Source: 2-12-FULL-35-23 sp965196985 (GTDB taxonomy: Bacteria > Pseudomonadota > Gammaproteobacteria > UBA12402). Taken from it: DNA of 64,000 nt. The position numbers and the translations under genes were made by a program. The stretch is from the NCBI GenBank assembly GCA_965196985.1, contig CBDALO010000214.1:124001-188000 (forward strand). Reading direction: 5' to 3'. The notes under the pieces were generated by a model that made no database searches, was not told the DNA's origin, and was given only the letters and a program-made list of their open reading frames with translations. This document shows positions 37,054 through 45,713 of the stretch, in pieces (within the stretch, counting starts at the first letter, position 1; the number at the start of each line of letters is the position of its first letter).

Positions 37054-37455
37054 CTAATTGGTTGCTTGTTTCATGGGTGCTAATGCCGCTAACCCGTCCC
37101 CTATCATCTCGAGCACTTCACCTTGCAGGTTCATGACAACCGTTGAGGCAGGTCGAGCATTGCGTGTGCTATCCGCCATGCGTTGTAAGGTGGTCAGAAT
37201 GGCGGTTTGCTGCTCGAGGTGCAGCCAATCCATTAAGACCGCGTAACGGGTTGGGTTGCTGAGCTTGATTTCCACCAGTTGGTTAAGCAGTTGATTGAGC
37301 GCACGTTGCTTGCGCGCTTCTACCTGATTGATCTGCGCTTTTTTCTGTTGGAGTTGTTGCACGGTGACGGCTTGCAATGAACCAACAGCTAACGTGCAAG
37401 TCAGTAATGCGAGTGCTGCACGCTTCATTCCACTTTTAAAAATTAACTTCATCAT
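37054..37455 (-). CDS. Periplasmic coiled-coil protein, unknown
   Basis: A 133-residue protein with an N-terminal signal peptide (KRAALALLTCTLAVGSLQAV), then a helical region (VQQLQQKKAQINQVEARKQR) likely to form a coiled coil, and a smaller C-terminal segment (NLQGEVLEMIGDGLAALAPM). It is 3 bp upstream of the solenoid gene. Together with the next two genes it looks like a co-expressed unit of exported or surface proteins. No family recognised. Confidence 0.65.
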   Translation of the reverse strand: MMKLIFKSGMKRAALALLTCTLAVGSLQAVTVQQLQQKKAQINQVEARKQRALNQLLNQLVEIKLSNPTRYAVLMDWLHLEQQTAILTTLQRMADSTRNARPASTVVMNLQGEVLEMIGDGLAALAPMKQATN

Positions 37456-37464
37456 TTTCTCCTC

Positions 37465-38670
37465 TTATTGCCAGTGGCTTGAAAGCGGTCTTTCAAGCCG
37501 TTCATAACATTTTGATAGCACAAACTGTGACACCATCGGGGACACACTGTTGCCAATCATCCGAAAGCTGTGCCATTGCGTGGTATGAAACACAAACCAA
37601 TCCGGAAAGCCTTGTAATCGTGCTGCTTCTCGCACACTGATCACGCGATCTTGTTCTGGGTGTAACGGCCTGACCGCTTGATAGCCCCCACGATCTGAGC
37701 CAGTGCCAGCTCGTAAGGTCGGACACAGTCCACTCCACGCTAATCGCTTCGACCGGCTCACCGCATCACGCTCGCCTTGCTTGACGGTTTGATAACGCTT
37801 TTTCACGGCATCAGTGTGCTGTGTGGAAAAATGACCTGAGACGTAACCTGCTTGCAGTTGCTTAACCGCAAAGTCTGCACCTAAGCCGTGAGGTGGCAGT
37901 TGGCGCAAGTGGTTGGAATACAACGAGCAATCCGTCTGTGCACGGTACGTTGACCAGCCGTACTCATTGGACTCAACACACGGGTCGTTAATGTCACTAA
38001 TCGCTGAACGCACAGTCGTGGCAGGATAAAGTGGCGCAAACTCTCGAGCGCTAAGGGGGTTCATCTGTAACGGGTTATACCCCATCAAAAAAACGCGCTG
38101 TCGTCGAGTAGCTGCGCCACATAACGACGCATCAATCACAATCGGCTCTAACACGCAATAACGCGAATCAATACATTGGATAACCTGCTGAAGTAACGCC
38201 TCGTTTTTTTGATCGAGCAACCCCAACACATTCTCTAACACAAAGAATTTAGGCAGCAGCGTATTGACTTGCTCCATAAACGAAAACAACAAACTGCGTC
38301 GTACATCAGTTGGGTCTTGTTTACCAATCCGACTAAAGCCCTGACACGGTGACCCACCAATCACGCCGTCAACCGGTTGATTGCCTAGCCACCTTGACCA
38401 GTGTTGTGCTGTTAAACGCGACACATCAGCTTGCACGACTTGCGTGCGAGGAAAGTTAAGCCGATAAGCGGATTGTAAAGTGGTATCACAATCAACCGCG
38501 ATGGCTGTTTGAAAACCAGCCAGCTCCGCACCTAACCCAAAGCCCCCACACCCGCAAAACAAATCCACGACACACGGCTGAGACCTTGAAAGGTTGTGCG
38601 TCACAGGGGCAAGGAAGCCGTGATCGGGTTGTGTTTCAATGTCAGCGTGTTGAAAGACTAATTGCTCCAT
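37465..38670 (-). CDS. DNA (cytosine-5) methyltransferase
   Basis: A 401-residue protein with the C5-MTase motifs in order: I VVDLFCGCGGFGLGAELAGF, IV IGGSPCQGFSRIG (catalytic Cys), VI FVLENVLGLL, VIII TRRQRVFLMG, IX-like RLQGFPDWF and X MIGNSVSPMVSQFV. It would methylate cytosine in an unknown short sequence. No restriction endonuclease gene is next to it, so it is a solitary enzyme, a common plasmid device against host restriction. It starts at the stop of the 38670-38873 gene. Confidence 0.85.
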   Translation of the reverse strand: MEQLVFQHADIETQPDHGFLAPVTHNLSRSQPCVVDLFCGCGGFGLGAELAGFQTAIAVDCDTTLQSAYRLNFPRTQVVQADVSRLTAQHWSRWLGNQPVDGVIGGSPCQGFSRIGKQDPTDVRRSLLFSFMEQVNTLLPKFFVLENVLGLLDQKNEALLQQVIQCIDSRYCVLEPIVIDASLCGAATRRQRVFLMGYNPLQMNPLSAREFAPLYPATTVRSAISDINDPCVESNEYGWSTYRAQTDCSLYSNHLRQLPPHGLGADFAVKQLQAGYVSGHFSTQHTDAVKKRYQTVKQGERDAVSRSKRLAWSGLCPTLRAGTGSDRGGYQAVRPLHPEQDRVISVREAARLQGFPDWFVFHTTQWHSFRMIGNSVSPMVSQFVLSKCYERLERPLSSHWQ

Positions 38671-38873
38671 TAACGCATCCCCTTGTGTGCAACACGAACG
38701 GGATCACTGACCAGCTCGCGTAATTGACGGTTAACCGATTCAAGCGCATTAATTTCAATCCGAAGGCTAGTGCTTTCTAACCCAGCTTGTTCTTCTGCAT
38801 ACAGTGAGGTAAGTAGCCCACTCACCTCACACAGCAGGTTTTCAATTTGCTGTGAGCTCACCTTAATCTGCAT
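38670..38873 (-). CDS. Small hypothetical protein
   Basis: The ATG at 38873 has an excellent AAGGAG ribosome binding site 7 nt upstream, unlike the in-frame start at 39002 that would overlap the previous gene. The product of 67 residues is helical and acidic (SSQQIENLLCEVSGLLTSLY, then SLRIEINALESVNRQLRELV), with a leucine-rich coiled-coil look. It directly precedes the methyltransferase. Function unknown. The 125 bp between 38874 and 38998 hold its leader. Confidence 0.6.
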   Translation of the reverse strand: MQIKVSSQQIENLLCEVSGLLTSLYAEEQAGLESTSLRIEINALESVNRQLRELVSDPVRVAHKGMR

Positions 38874-38998
38874 GACGGACTCCTTACCCCAACCTGACCA
38901 CGGTCGGGGATGGTGAATAACGCCCTGTTGCCGACTAGCAAGTTCTTGGTTGTTCTTAGTGATGCCAGAAACAACAGGTTGACTGGGGTGGCAGTTGT

Positions 38999-39945
38999 TC
39001 ATGCTGACGCAGCTCCTTGGCTTGAAGCTGTCTGGGTGTAGGCGTTTTTTGTGAACGCATGAATCCGATGTTCAACCGCTTTGAGCTGCTGCAACAGGCT
39101 CTCTCGCTGACCAGTCGCATCCGGTTTCGTGTAATTGAGCATACGAGCAATGGAATCTCGCTCACCCACTAACTTGCTTAGCTCAATCGAACGAGCCTTT
39201 TGCTCGCTCTGCTGCTTGGAAAGCAAGGTTTTTTCGAGTGCTCTGGGGATATGCCAACGCTTTAAGCGAATCAATTTAAAAATCGTGTTCGCCTTTTTCA
39301 GAAAATCATCATCCGCTTCGGTGAATGCGGTTTTAGACTCCAGATCGTAAACAACGCCTTGCAAGTGTTTACTAAACTCCGATTCAGAAGTACCTTGCAT
39401 CAGCACAGCTAGCTTGCGTTTGACAAACTCATGCTGAAAGTCGGATAAGCGTTCCCCTATCACCTGCTCATCGACTGGAACCTCGCTGGTTAGTGGTGCT
39501 GTGGGTAGCTCTGTAGGAGCTGCTTCAGGTTGAGAAGAAGAATTTAAAAAACTACCATCAGAAAAATCAGCAGCACAAGCACTACCCTTTGCTTCTTCTT
39601 TTATTTCTCTTTCTTTAATTTCTTTATTATATAATAGAGATTTCGCCGTTACTGAATTCTCACCTGCCGACAATTCAGTATTTGATTTTTCGGCCTTGTG
39701 CTCCTCAGCTTCTTTTGCTTTAGCGGTTGCTCGCTCAATACTGGATGCGGTGATATCAACAAACTTGAGCCCCTTTTCATCGCCCGCTGCTTGAAGCTTT
39801 GCCTCGGCGACCAACCAGTCGCTCACTGCTGACACGATGACAATTTCCTTACCATGTAATCGACCGTTTTTGCGAACACAGTATTCACGCGCTAAACCAA
39901 CGACTTTTAGCCGGTTTAAGATTTGGTGGTATTGTTTCGTTTTAA
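38999..39945 (-). pseudogene. Winged-helix replication-like protein, C-terminal piece
   Basis: The frame is open from the IS1634 junction at 39945. It starts KTKQYHQILNRLKVVGLARE, a winged-helix segment, and continues through a polar linker into a helical C-terminal region (DEQVIGERLSDFQHEFVKRK; LIRLKRWHIPRALEKTLL). It resembles STY4528-type replication proteins found on genomic islands, by memory only. Joined to 43885-44066 at TTAA it forms one open frame of about 375 residues. As it stands, translation could begin only at an internal GTG or ATG, losing the winged helix. Confidence 0.75.
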
Positions 39946-40111
39946 CCCAAGTTTGGCCATTTCACCCTGAAAATCAAAAATTTCATCACTATTTTTAACT
40001 CAACCCATTGATTTTACTTGCCTAGAAACGTGAATTCTCGAATGTAGTGACACATAATGGCAATAAGGGGTTGCATGGGCTGGTGAAGTGATGAGAGTAT
40101 TGAGTTATGTA

Positions 40112-41991
40112 GTGACTGACAGAAAACCTACTAATTCTTAGTCTTTGTTGTTTTATTACACTTTCATTTTTTTATATCCGCGCGAGATCATAATAAAAAT
40201 AGCATGTTAAGCCCTGGCCGCGTACAAAAAAATGAAATCTCGCTGTTTTGATACGAAAAAAAGCATCCTGCTTTCTGGAATACAATGGGATATTCTGAGG
40301 CTGACTAGGCAGCTAACGGTGGGCTGCGACCTCGAATGCGTTTTTTTAGTCGCGCTGCTTTCCTTTGCTCAGCTCTTTGTATAAGACTTCCGATACGATC
40401 TATGTTTTTTCCAACAATCGCTAAGCCAACATAACTCTTAAAGCCATCAATGCCGTGATCTAGGCATTGATCCAACCCATGAACTTCAAGAGCATTAATA
40501 CTGGATTCTACCGCAGAATGCTTTTGTTTCGCTTTCACAAACGAGTCTGACTTTTCAATTTCCTGTGCTTCCTTTGAGAGTCGACCTTTTCTCGGCAATG
40601 CAACAACTTCCAAAATATCTGCTAACGCAGATTGATTTTCTTTTGAATGAAAGCCCTTATCAAAACTACATGTGTTTAACTCTGGGAACTTTTGTTGGGT
40701 CTCTTGAACCATAGATACGGCGACCTTGTCATCAGTCTCATTCTCCATCACACGATGATGCAATATAAATTGGTGTTGATCCTCCAAGACACAGACTTTC
40801 ATTCCTAATTCGACTGGTACACCAGCCTTTCCTTTTACAATCCATTCAGTATGTGGCTGAAAGACAGAAAAGACTTTTTCTTCATGCGGGATCTTTTCAT
40901 CCAATAATATTCGGCGTTTAATTTGATCAACTTGGCGATCTGCATGAACCGTGAACATTTCTATACTTTCAACCAGTGGCGCATCTTGCGGCTTCAGTAG
41001 ATCGGCTTTCTGGATAGCGTTTATTGAGGCATGTGCTTTATCTAAATATTTTTGCGCAATATTGAGATACTCCTGATGAGCATCCTTGATTGCCTTGTCC
41101 TTTTTGTTTTGTTGATCTGCTTGCTTGCTCTTACTGCGCTTTTTTAGTTGAGCTATTCGCATGAGCCGTTTCAGATGCTTGATGTTATATCGATATTGAC
41201 GCCAGTCACTCAATCCGCTGTGTTCACACAGCTTGGCCACCTGCTGAATTATTTTGCGCATTGCGTCAAACAGTAAGCTTATGTCTGTTGGAAAATGTAC
41301 GTCTGTTTCAACCACAAAGGAATCGCAACGGCCTCGCAGAGGCTCACTTTTTTTTAACAATGAATGACCAGCTTTCACAACAACTTGATTAATCTCATCT
41401 AACAACTCGGGAGTGAGTAGCGAGACATTGTCTTTAATTGTTTGCAGCTGATACTCTATTTTATCGAAAAAATCAGCATGCCCTAGCATTTCACGAATGG
41501 TTTTATGTTGATTCACAAGTTCATGCAGTCGATCATAATCACAATTTAGACTCAGGCGGAGTACTCCCATGACCAATATTTTCCATAATTCCATACCAGG
41601 GCGTCCATTATTCTTGTCAACCTCAGGTGCAATCCGAGCCTCTAGTAGTTCGAAAATCTCCTTCCGTACAGAGGGTGTACTATAAATAAACTGTAGCCCT
41701 TTTAATAATTTTGGAATGTCATCCCGTGATTTAGAGCTGATTTGAATTTTAGAAATATCTACTTGGCCAATTTGCATTTGTGGATTTTGGGCTAGTCTTG
41801 TCATTCTTGCTTTCCAGTGAAGAGTTACCATGCTGTGGCGAAAAATCATCGAAGATTAAGGCATTATATCGAAAATAAGCTGTAAATAGCTGGAAAACGA
41901 GTATTTAGTGCTGTTTTTTGAAAATCTTCATGTGACCAGTTCGCCCCGAAACATTGAAAATAAAAGGCTTTGCGGGTTTTCTGTCAGTCAC
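40112..41991 (-). mobile_element. ISNCY-family element, 1880 bp, inside IS1634 copy 2
   Basis: The terminal inverted repeats begin GTGACTGACAGAAAACC, seen at 40112 and inverted at the right end. The 6-bp direct repeat TATGTA flanks it (40106-40111 and 41992-41997). Its transposase gene runs opposite to that of the host IS. Non-coding ends are about 190 bp (left) and 140 bp (right). Confidence 0.9.
40305..41849 (-). CDS. ISNCY-family (ISDol1-like) transposase
   Basis: A 514-residue protein; the start could be 41849 or the ATG at 41831, and no strong ribosome binding site distinguishes them. The N-terminal region SKSRDDIPKLLKGLQFIYST and GRPGMELWKILVMGVLRLSL is typical of the ISDol1 group. Acidic residues fit DDE: SFVVETDVHFPTD, NTCSFDKGFHSKENQ and HSAVESSINALEVHGLDQC. 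A long basic helical insert (KKRSKSKQADQQNKKDKAIK) separates the first two. The frame is intact. Confidence 0.85.
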   Translation of the reverse strand: MIFRHSMVTLHWKARMTRLAQNPQMQIGQVDISKIQISSKSRDDIPKLLKGLQFIYSTPSVRKEIFELLEARIAPEVDKNNGRPGMELWKILVMGVLRLSLNCDYDRLHELVNQHKTIREMLGHADFFDKIEYQLQTIKDNVSLLTPELLDEINQVVVKAGHSLLKKSEPLRGRCDSFVVETDVHFPTDISLLFDAMRKIIQQVAKLCEHSGLSDWRQYRYNIKHLKRLMRIAQLKKRSKSKQADQQNKKDKAIKDAHQEYLNIAQKYLDKAHASINAIQKADLLKPQDAPLVESIEMFTVHADRQVDQIKRRILLDEKIPHEEKVFSVFQPHTEWIVKGKAGVPVELGMKVCVLEDQHQFILHHRVMENETDDKVAVSMVQETQQKFPELNTCSFDKGFHSKENQSALADILEVVALPRKGRLSKEAQEIEKSDSFVKAKQKHSAVESSINALEVHGLDQCLDHGIDGFKSYVGLAIVGKNIDRIGSLIQRAEQRKAARLKKRIRGRSPPLAA

Positions 41992-41992
41992 T

Positions 41993-43804
41993 ATGTATAT
42001 TCGAACCTCTACACAAAAGAGTCCTCGGACAGGTAAGTCTTACGCAACCTACCGACTTGTTGATACTCATCGCACTGCTGACGGCAAAGTACGTCAAAGA
42101 CTGATTTTAAATCTTGGTGCGAATTTTTCAGTAAAGAAGGACAGTTGGAAATTGCTTGCTGACCGTATTGAGGAAATTTTAACGGGTCAAGGCACGTTAA
42201 TTTCAATACCAGCACATCTCGAAAAACAGGCGCAAATGTATGTAAAACGCATTCGCTCTAGGTTTGCTGATGACAATGAGACAAGTATCGCTGTTAATTC
42301 AGTAAGCGCGGTAGAACCTGACTTTAAAACAGTGGATGTTAACTCCATTGAGAGCGCGGACATACGACACGTTGGAGCTGAGGCGTTGGGCTTACATGCT
42401 GCCAGGCAATTACAACTTGAGGAATTGTTCAGGGCTTTGGGCTTTAATCAAAAACAATGTCACCTGATGCTTGCTACCATCATTGGGCGGCTAGTTGCTC
42501 CAGGAAGTGATTTGAGTACGCACTATTATTTAAGCAATCAAAGTGCGCTAGATGAATTACTGGGTACTGATTTCTCAGAACTATCACTCAAGAAATTCTA
42601 TAAGACTGCTGATGAGTTACTTAAACATAAACAAGTGATTGAAGATCAATTATTTGAACGTGAGAAAAATCTGTTTAGTTTAAATCAGGTGATCACTCTC
42701 TACGATATAACCAATACCTACTTTGAAGGTCGCGCATTACAAAATGATCATGCACAGCATGGGCGATCAAAGGAGAAGCGGTCTGATTGTCCGCTTGTTT
42801 CTTTAGGTCTTGTGCTGGATGGATCAGGGTTCCCGCAACGGAGTGAATTCTTCAAAGGAAATGTTAGCGAGCCTAAAACATTACCCGAAATACTAACTGA
42901 GCTTCGTGCACAGCCAGAGGCAACAATTGTCCTAGATGCTGGTTTTGCAACTGAAGAAAATATTTCATGGCTTACTGAAAAAGGTTTCCATTATATCGTA
43001 GTCAGCCGTAGAGCATTGCCTGATGTCGATGAAACCATTGATAAAGTGCTAGTAAAAGAATCAGTAAATAATACGGTTACAGCGCAATTAGTTAAAGATA
43101 CTGAAGCAAATGAAGTCTTACTGTACTGCCATTCTCAGGCTAAGGAAGAAAAAAGCTTAAATATGATTAGTAAGGCCGAGGCTCGTTTCGAAGAGGAATT
43201 AATTAAGTTAGCTAATGGACTCACTAAAAAAACCGGCATGAAAGCAATTGAGAAAGTAACATTGCGTTTAGGTCGAATAAAAGAGCGGCATAAACGTGTT
43301 TCAGCTCGCTACACTATCACGCTTGATTCAGAGGGTGATAAGGTTACGCAAATCAGTTGGAGTAAAGTTAACTCTGAGAATCTGGGTGCATATTGTTTGC
43401 GTAGTAACAGAATGGATTTAGATGAAAAAACAATTTTGAGAATTTATACAACTCTAACTGACGTTGAATCGGCATTCAGATCATTAAAATCAGAGTTAGG
43501 CCTGCGTCCTATCTACCATCAAAAGCAAGAGCGAGTTGATGCCCATCTGTTTATTAGTATTCTTGCTTATCACTTACTACACACTATTCGCCATCAACTT
43601 AAATTGCAGAACATTGATAGTAGCTGGCAAACTATACGGCAGATTTTTAGCACTCAGGTTCGTATCACTACTACAATGCAGCTTGAAAATAATAAATTGC
43701 TTTCTATTAGAAGAACCTCTAAGGCAACTCCAGAGCAAGTTGTGATCTATAAATCGTTAGGCATGAATTCAGAACCTGGGGACACTGAAAAAACAATTTG
43801 TTAA
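41993..43804 (+). CDS. IS1634-family transposase (copy 2)
   Basis: A 603-residue protein, nearly the same as copy 1, with intact catalytic segments (ITLYDITNTYF, TIVLDAGFATEEN, TLTDVESAFRSLKSELGLRP). The ATG survives because it is inside the TATGTA duplication made by ISNCY, but the native leader is now about 1.9 kb away. An upstream in-frame ATG at 41954 in the ISNCY end would add 13 residues. Expression would need a promoter in the ISNCY end. Confidence 0.85.
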   Translation: MYIRTSTQKSPRTGKSYATYRLVDTHRTADGKVRQRLILNLGANFSVKKDSWKLLADRIEEILTGQGTLISIPAHLEKQAQMYVKRIRSRFADDNETSIAVNSVSAVEPDFKTVDVNSIESADIRHVGAEALGLHAARQLQLEELFRALGFNQKQCHLMLATIIGRLVAPGSDLSTHYYLSNQSALDELLGTDFSELSLKKFYKTADELLKHKQVIEDQLFEREKNLFSLNQVITLYDITNTYFEGRALQNDHAQHGRSKEKRSDCPLVSLGLVLDGSGFPQRSEFFKGNVSEPKTLPEILTELRAQPEATIVLDAGFATEENISWLTEKGFHYIVVSRRALPDVDETIDKVLVKESVNNTVTAQLVKDTEANEVLLYCHSQAKEEKSLNMISKAEARFEEELIKLANGLTKKTGMKAIEKVTLRLGRIKERHKRVSARYTITLDSEGDKVTQISWSKVNSENLGAYCLRSNRMDLDEKTILRIYTTLTDVESAFRSLKSELGLRPIYHQKQERVDAHLFISILAYHLLHTIRHQLKLQNIDSSWQTIRQIFSTQVRITTTMQLENNKLLSIRRTSKATPEQVVIYKSLGMNSEPGDTEKTIC

Positions 43805-43884
43805 GTTGTAGTGACCCTAAACGTTTTTTTAAAACGTAAGTCATTGATTTGGATAGGTTTAATTGTAGAACGGACAAAGTTGGG

Positions 43885-44066
43885 TTAAGACCAAGCTCCT
43901 CGCAAAGAAAGCTGCGCTCTAGTCGCCAGCTTTCATTTTTAGAAACTAAATAAGCCCAGACACCAATAGCTGCGGCGTCACGTATGGCTAAAAGCGATTC
44001 ATTAGGAAGGGTTGTGTAGGTGCCACCTAAATTATAAATTTGAGAAGCAGTGGATTTTGCAATCAC
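43885..44066 (-). pseudogene. Winged-helix replication-like protein, N-terminal piece
   Basis: It starts at a GTG (44066) with AGGAG 8 nt upstream and encodes 60 residues: SQIYNLGGTYTTLPNESLLA, then GVWAYLVSKNESWRLERSFL and CEELGL, a helix-turn-helix type start. After 43885 the frame runs into the IS1634 end. The native continuation KTKQYHQIL lies at 39945. The protein most likely initiates or controls replication of an island or plasmid; this is inference from the winged helix and resemblance to STY4528. Confidence 0.75.
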
Positions 44067-44480
44067 GTAAGCACTCCTGTTGCAATGACAACATGGTCAA
44101 AATAACAACGAGTGCCTACGTTGAACTCAGCACTCGCACCTAACTACTGTGCGAGGTAAGACATTGGCTATGAGAGAATTCCCCCATGTGATTGCTTAAT
44201 ACCCGTGATAACTGGTATTATCAGTCACTTGAGGGAATTCGGGTGTCGACCAAATTACCTCTTTTGTTACAAGTCCGCCGGATTAGGGGGCATCCTAAGC
44301 TGGCGGTTTTAAATCCCAAAGAACCTGCGATACCGCGTTACTTTAAAGAGCATATTGCGGTAGAATATGTTACATAACACCTCAATGTTAGTTTATAAAC
44401 GCTTAACTGCTCATTTACGAGCATTATGTCTCGTAAACTAGCAGATATCAAGTTTTTTAGGAAATCTTTTAGAATTTTTT
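44067..44480 (+). promoter_or_regulatory. Structured intergenic region between divergent genes
   Basis: A 414-bp gap without a convincing gene (a 61-codon frame at 44192-44377 has no ribosome binding site). It contains several inverted repeats: GAGTGC/GCACTC (44110-44135) and CTCGCAC/GTGCGAG (44133-44155), which share bases and exclude each other; GAATTCCC/GGGAATTC (44176-44240) enclosing TGATAA/TTATCA; CCGCC/GGCGG (44275-44306) followed by TTTT; and TTTACGAG/CTCGTAAA (44414-44437). It must hold the promoters of both flanking genes and could be an origin or incompatibility region. Confidence 0.55.
44414..44437. promoter_or_regulatory. Candidate operator of the S24-type repressor
   Basis: The perfect inverted repeat TTTACGAG-(8)-CTCGTAAA lies 43 bp upstream of the repressor start, the usual size and place for an autoregulatory CI/LexA-like operator. 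Confidence 0.55.
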
Positions 44481-45071
44481 ATGAATGAATATATTTTGGA
44501 TATTAGTAATATACTAGCTTATTTATTAAATAAAAGTGGCCTTAGTGAAGCTGCGCTCAGTAGGAAAATAGGCATTCCAAGGGCAACAATTAATAGAATA
44601 GTTTCAGGAAGAACGCCTGATCCTAGGGCTTCGACTCTAACAGCAATAGCGAAATATTTTAACGTTACCGTTGATCAACTCTTAGGTAAGCAGCCTTTAC
44701 CTATTGACGATAATACTGAATCTGCTATGACTGAAATACATGACTCCACACCATTGCTAGCATGGGATTCTATCAACAATGGTGCACCTGGCAATCAATC
44801 TTTTGCACTGAATGTGTTTGGTGAGTCTATGAGTCCTCAGTTCCAAAACAATTCGGTCATAATTATTAACCCTAAAACTACACCTTGTAATAGAGACTTT
44901 GTTGTAGTTTACATAGAGAGCCTCAATGAGAGCCTGTTCAGGCAGTTAATAATTGAAGGTAAGTATCAATTTGCAAAACCTATTAATGATATTTTTCCTG
45001 TCATCCAACTAAGTGATACAGATAAAATAATTGGCGTTGTAATACAATCAATAACTAACTTAGGTAAATAA
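44481..45071 (+). CDS. CI/LexA-like repressor (HTH_3 + S24 fold)
   Basis: A 196-residue protein. The N-terminal Cro/CI-type helix-turn-helix is LSEAALSRKIGIPRATINRI, and the C-terminal S24 domain contains VFGESMSPQFQNN with the nucleophile Ser in place. Where LexA has the catalytic Lys (TVKRL), this protein reads SLFRQL, so the base appears to be Arg. It may therefore bind and dimerise without self-cleavage. It probably represses itself and the divergent replication-like gene through the inverted repeat at 44414-44437. Confidence 0.8.
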   Translation: MNEYILDISNILAYLLNKSGLSEAALSRKIGIPRATINRIVSGRTPDPRASTLTAIAKYFNVTVDQLLGKQPLPIDDNTESAMTEIHDSTPLLAWDSINNGAPGNQSFALNVFGESMSPQFQNNSVIIINPKTTPCNRDFVVVYIESLNESLFRQLIIEGKYQFAKPINDIFPVIQLSDTDKIIGVVIQSITNLGK

Positions 45072-45107
45072 CTTTAATGGATTATTTCGTTGTAAAAGGA
45101 GTTATAG

Positions 45108-45713
45108 ATGCTCTTGTCATCTCTTGCACATAAGGTGGTTTTTATAGTTGGTTTTTTATATAAGGCTTACTTGCCATTCATTAATACAAAGCAAAAAAAA
45201 GAATACCTTTTGAAGGTTGATGGGTATTTCTATTGCCAAAAAGAAAATACCATTATGGTTATTTTACAGGTTCGCAATAAAAGAATTATAGATACAATAG
45301 CTATCAGTGAAGCAGTAAATGATAACACCCTAATAAATGAGCTTCACCCACTTGATGCCTGTATCATAGGAATATTAAGCAATAATGCACGAAATGGTGT
45401 ATTTGATAAAAGAAACAGCGGTTGGCAAAATATGAAAAGATTAAACCATAATTGCTGCTTCATAAAAAATAAACCAGTGTTGCAGGTTGTTGGCCATCAC
45501 TTTAATTCACATGGAAATGAAATGACTGTTCTGAAATGTTTGTATTTAAATAAGGAGATCATCATACCTACAATTGATCTATCAAATAACCCAGCTTTAT
45601 TATATGCCCTAGATTCATCTCAAGCAGTTTCAATTGGTTATGATGCCAGCGAATCTCACATGCGACAAATATCAAGGAAAATGGATAATGCAAGAAAAGA
45701 AATTGCCAACTAA
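45108..45713 (+). CDS. Unknown protein with N-terminal membrane segment
   Basis: A 201-residue protein; AAAGGAG precedes the ATG. The N-terminus (AHKVVFIVGFLYKAYLPFI) is a likely membrane anchor; the remainder mixes strands and helices (YFYCQKENTIMVILQVRNKR; HPLDACIIGILSNNARNGVF). AT-rich codon use matches the neighbouring repressor and transporter rather than the T4SS. It overlaps the next gene by 26 bp. No family recognised. Confidence 0.6.
   Translation: MLLSSLAHKVVFIVGFLYKAYLPFINTKQKKEYLLKVDGYFYCQKENTIMVILQVRNKRIIDTIAISEAVNDNTLINELHPLDACIIGILSNNARNGVFDKRNSGWQNMKRLNHNCCFIKNKPVLQVVGHHFNSHGNEMTVLKCLYLNKEIIIPTIDLSNNPALLYALDSSQAVSIGYDASESHMRQISRKMDNARKEIAN

Larger units (their letters stand above)
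39946..43884 (+). mobile_element. IS1634-type element, copy 2, carrying ISNCY
   Basis: The ends CCCAAGTTTGGCC and CCCAACTTTGTCC (right, reverse complement) match copy 1, and TTAA flanks both sides (39942-39945, 43885-43888). An 1880-bp ISNCY element is inserted at the transposase start codon. Without it the element is about 2053 bp, the same as copy 1. Confidence 0.9.

Noticed and set aside
41954..43804. Longer IS1634 transposase start at 41954
   Set aside because: The first 13 residues come from the ISNCY end; the native ATG at 41993 is shared by all copies.
44192..44377. 61-codon ORF upstream of the repressor
   Set aside because: No ribosome binding site, runs through several inverted repeats, and no recognisable protein pattern.
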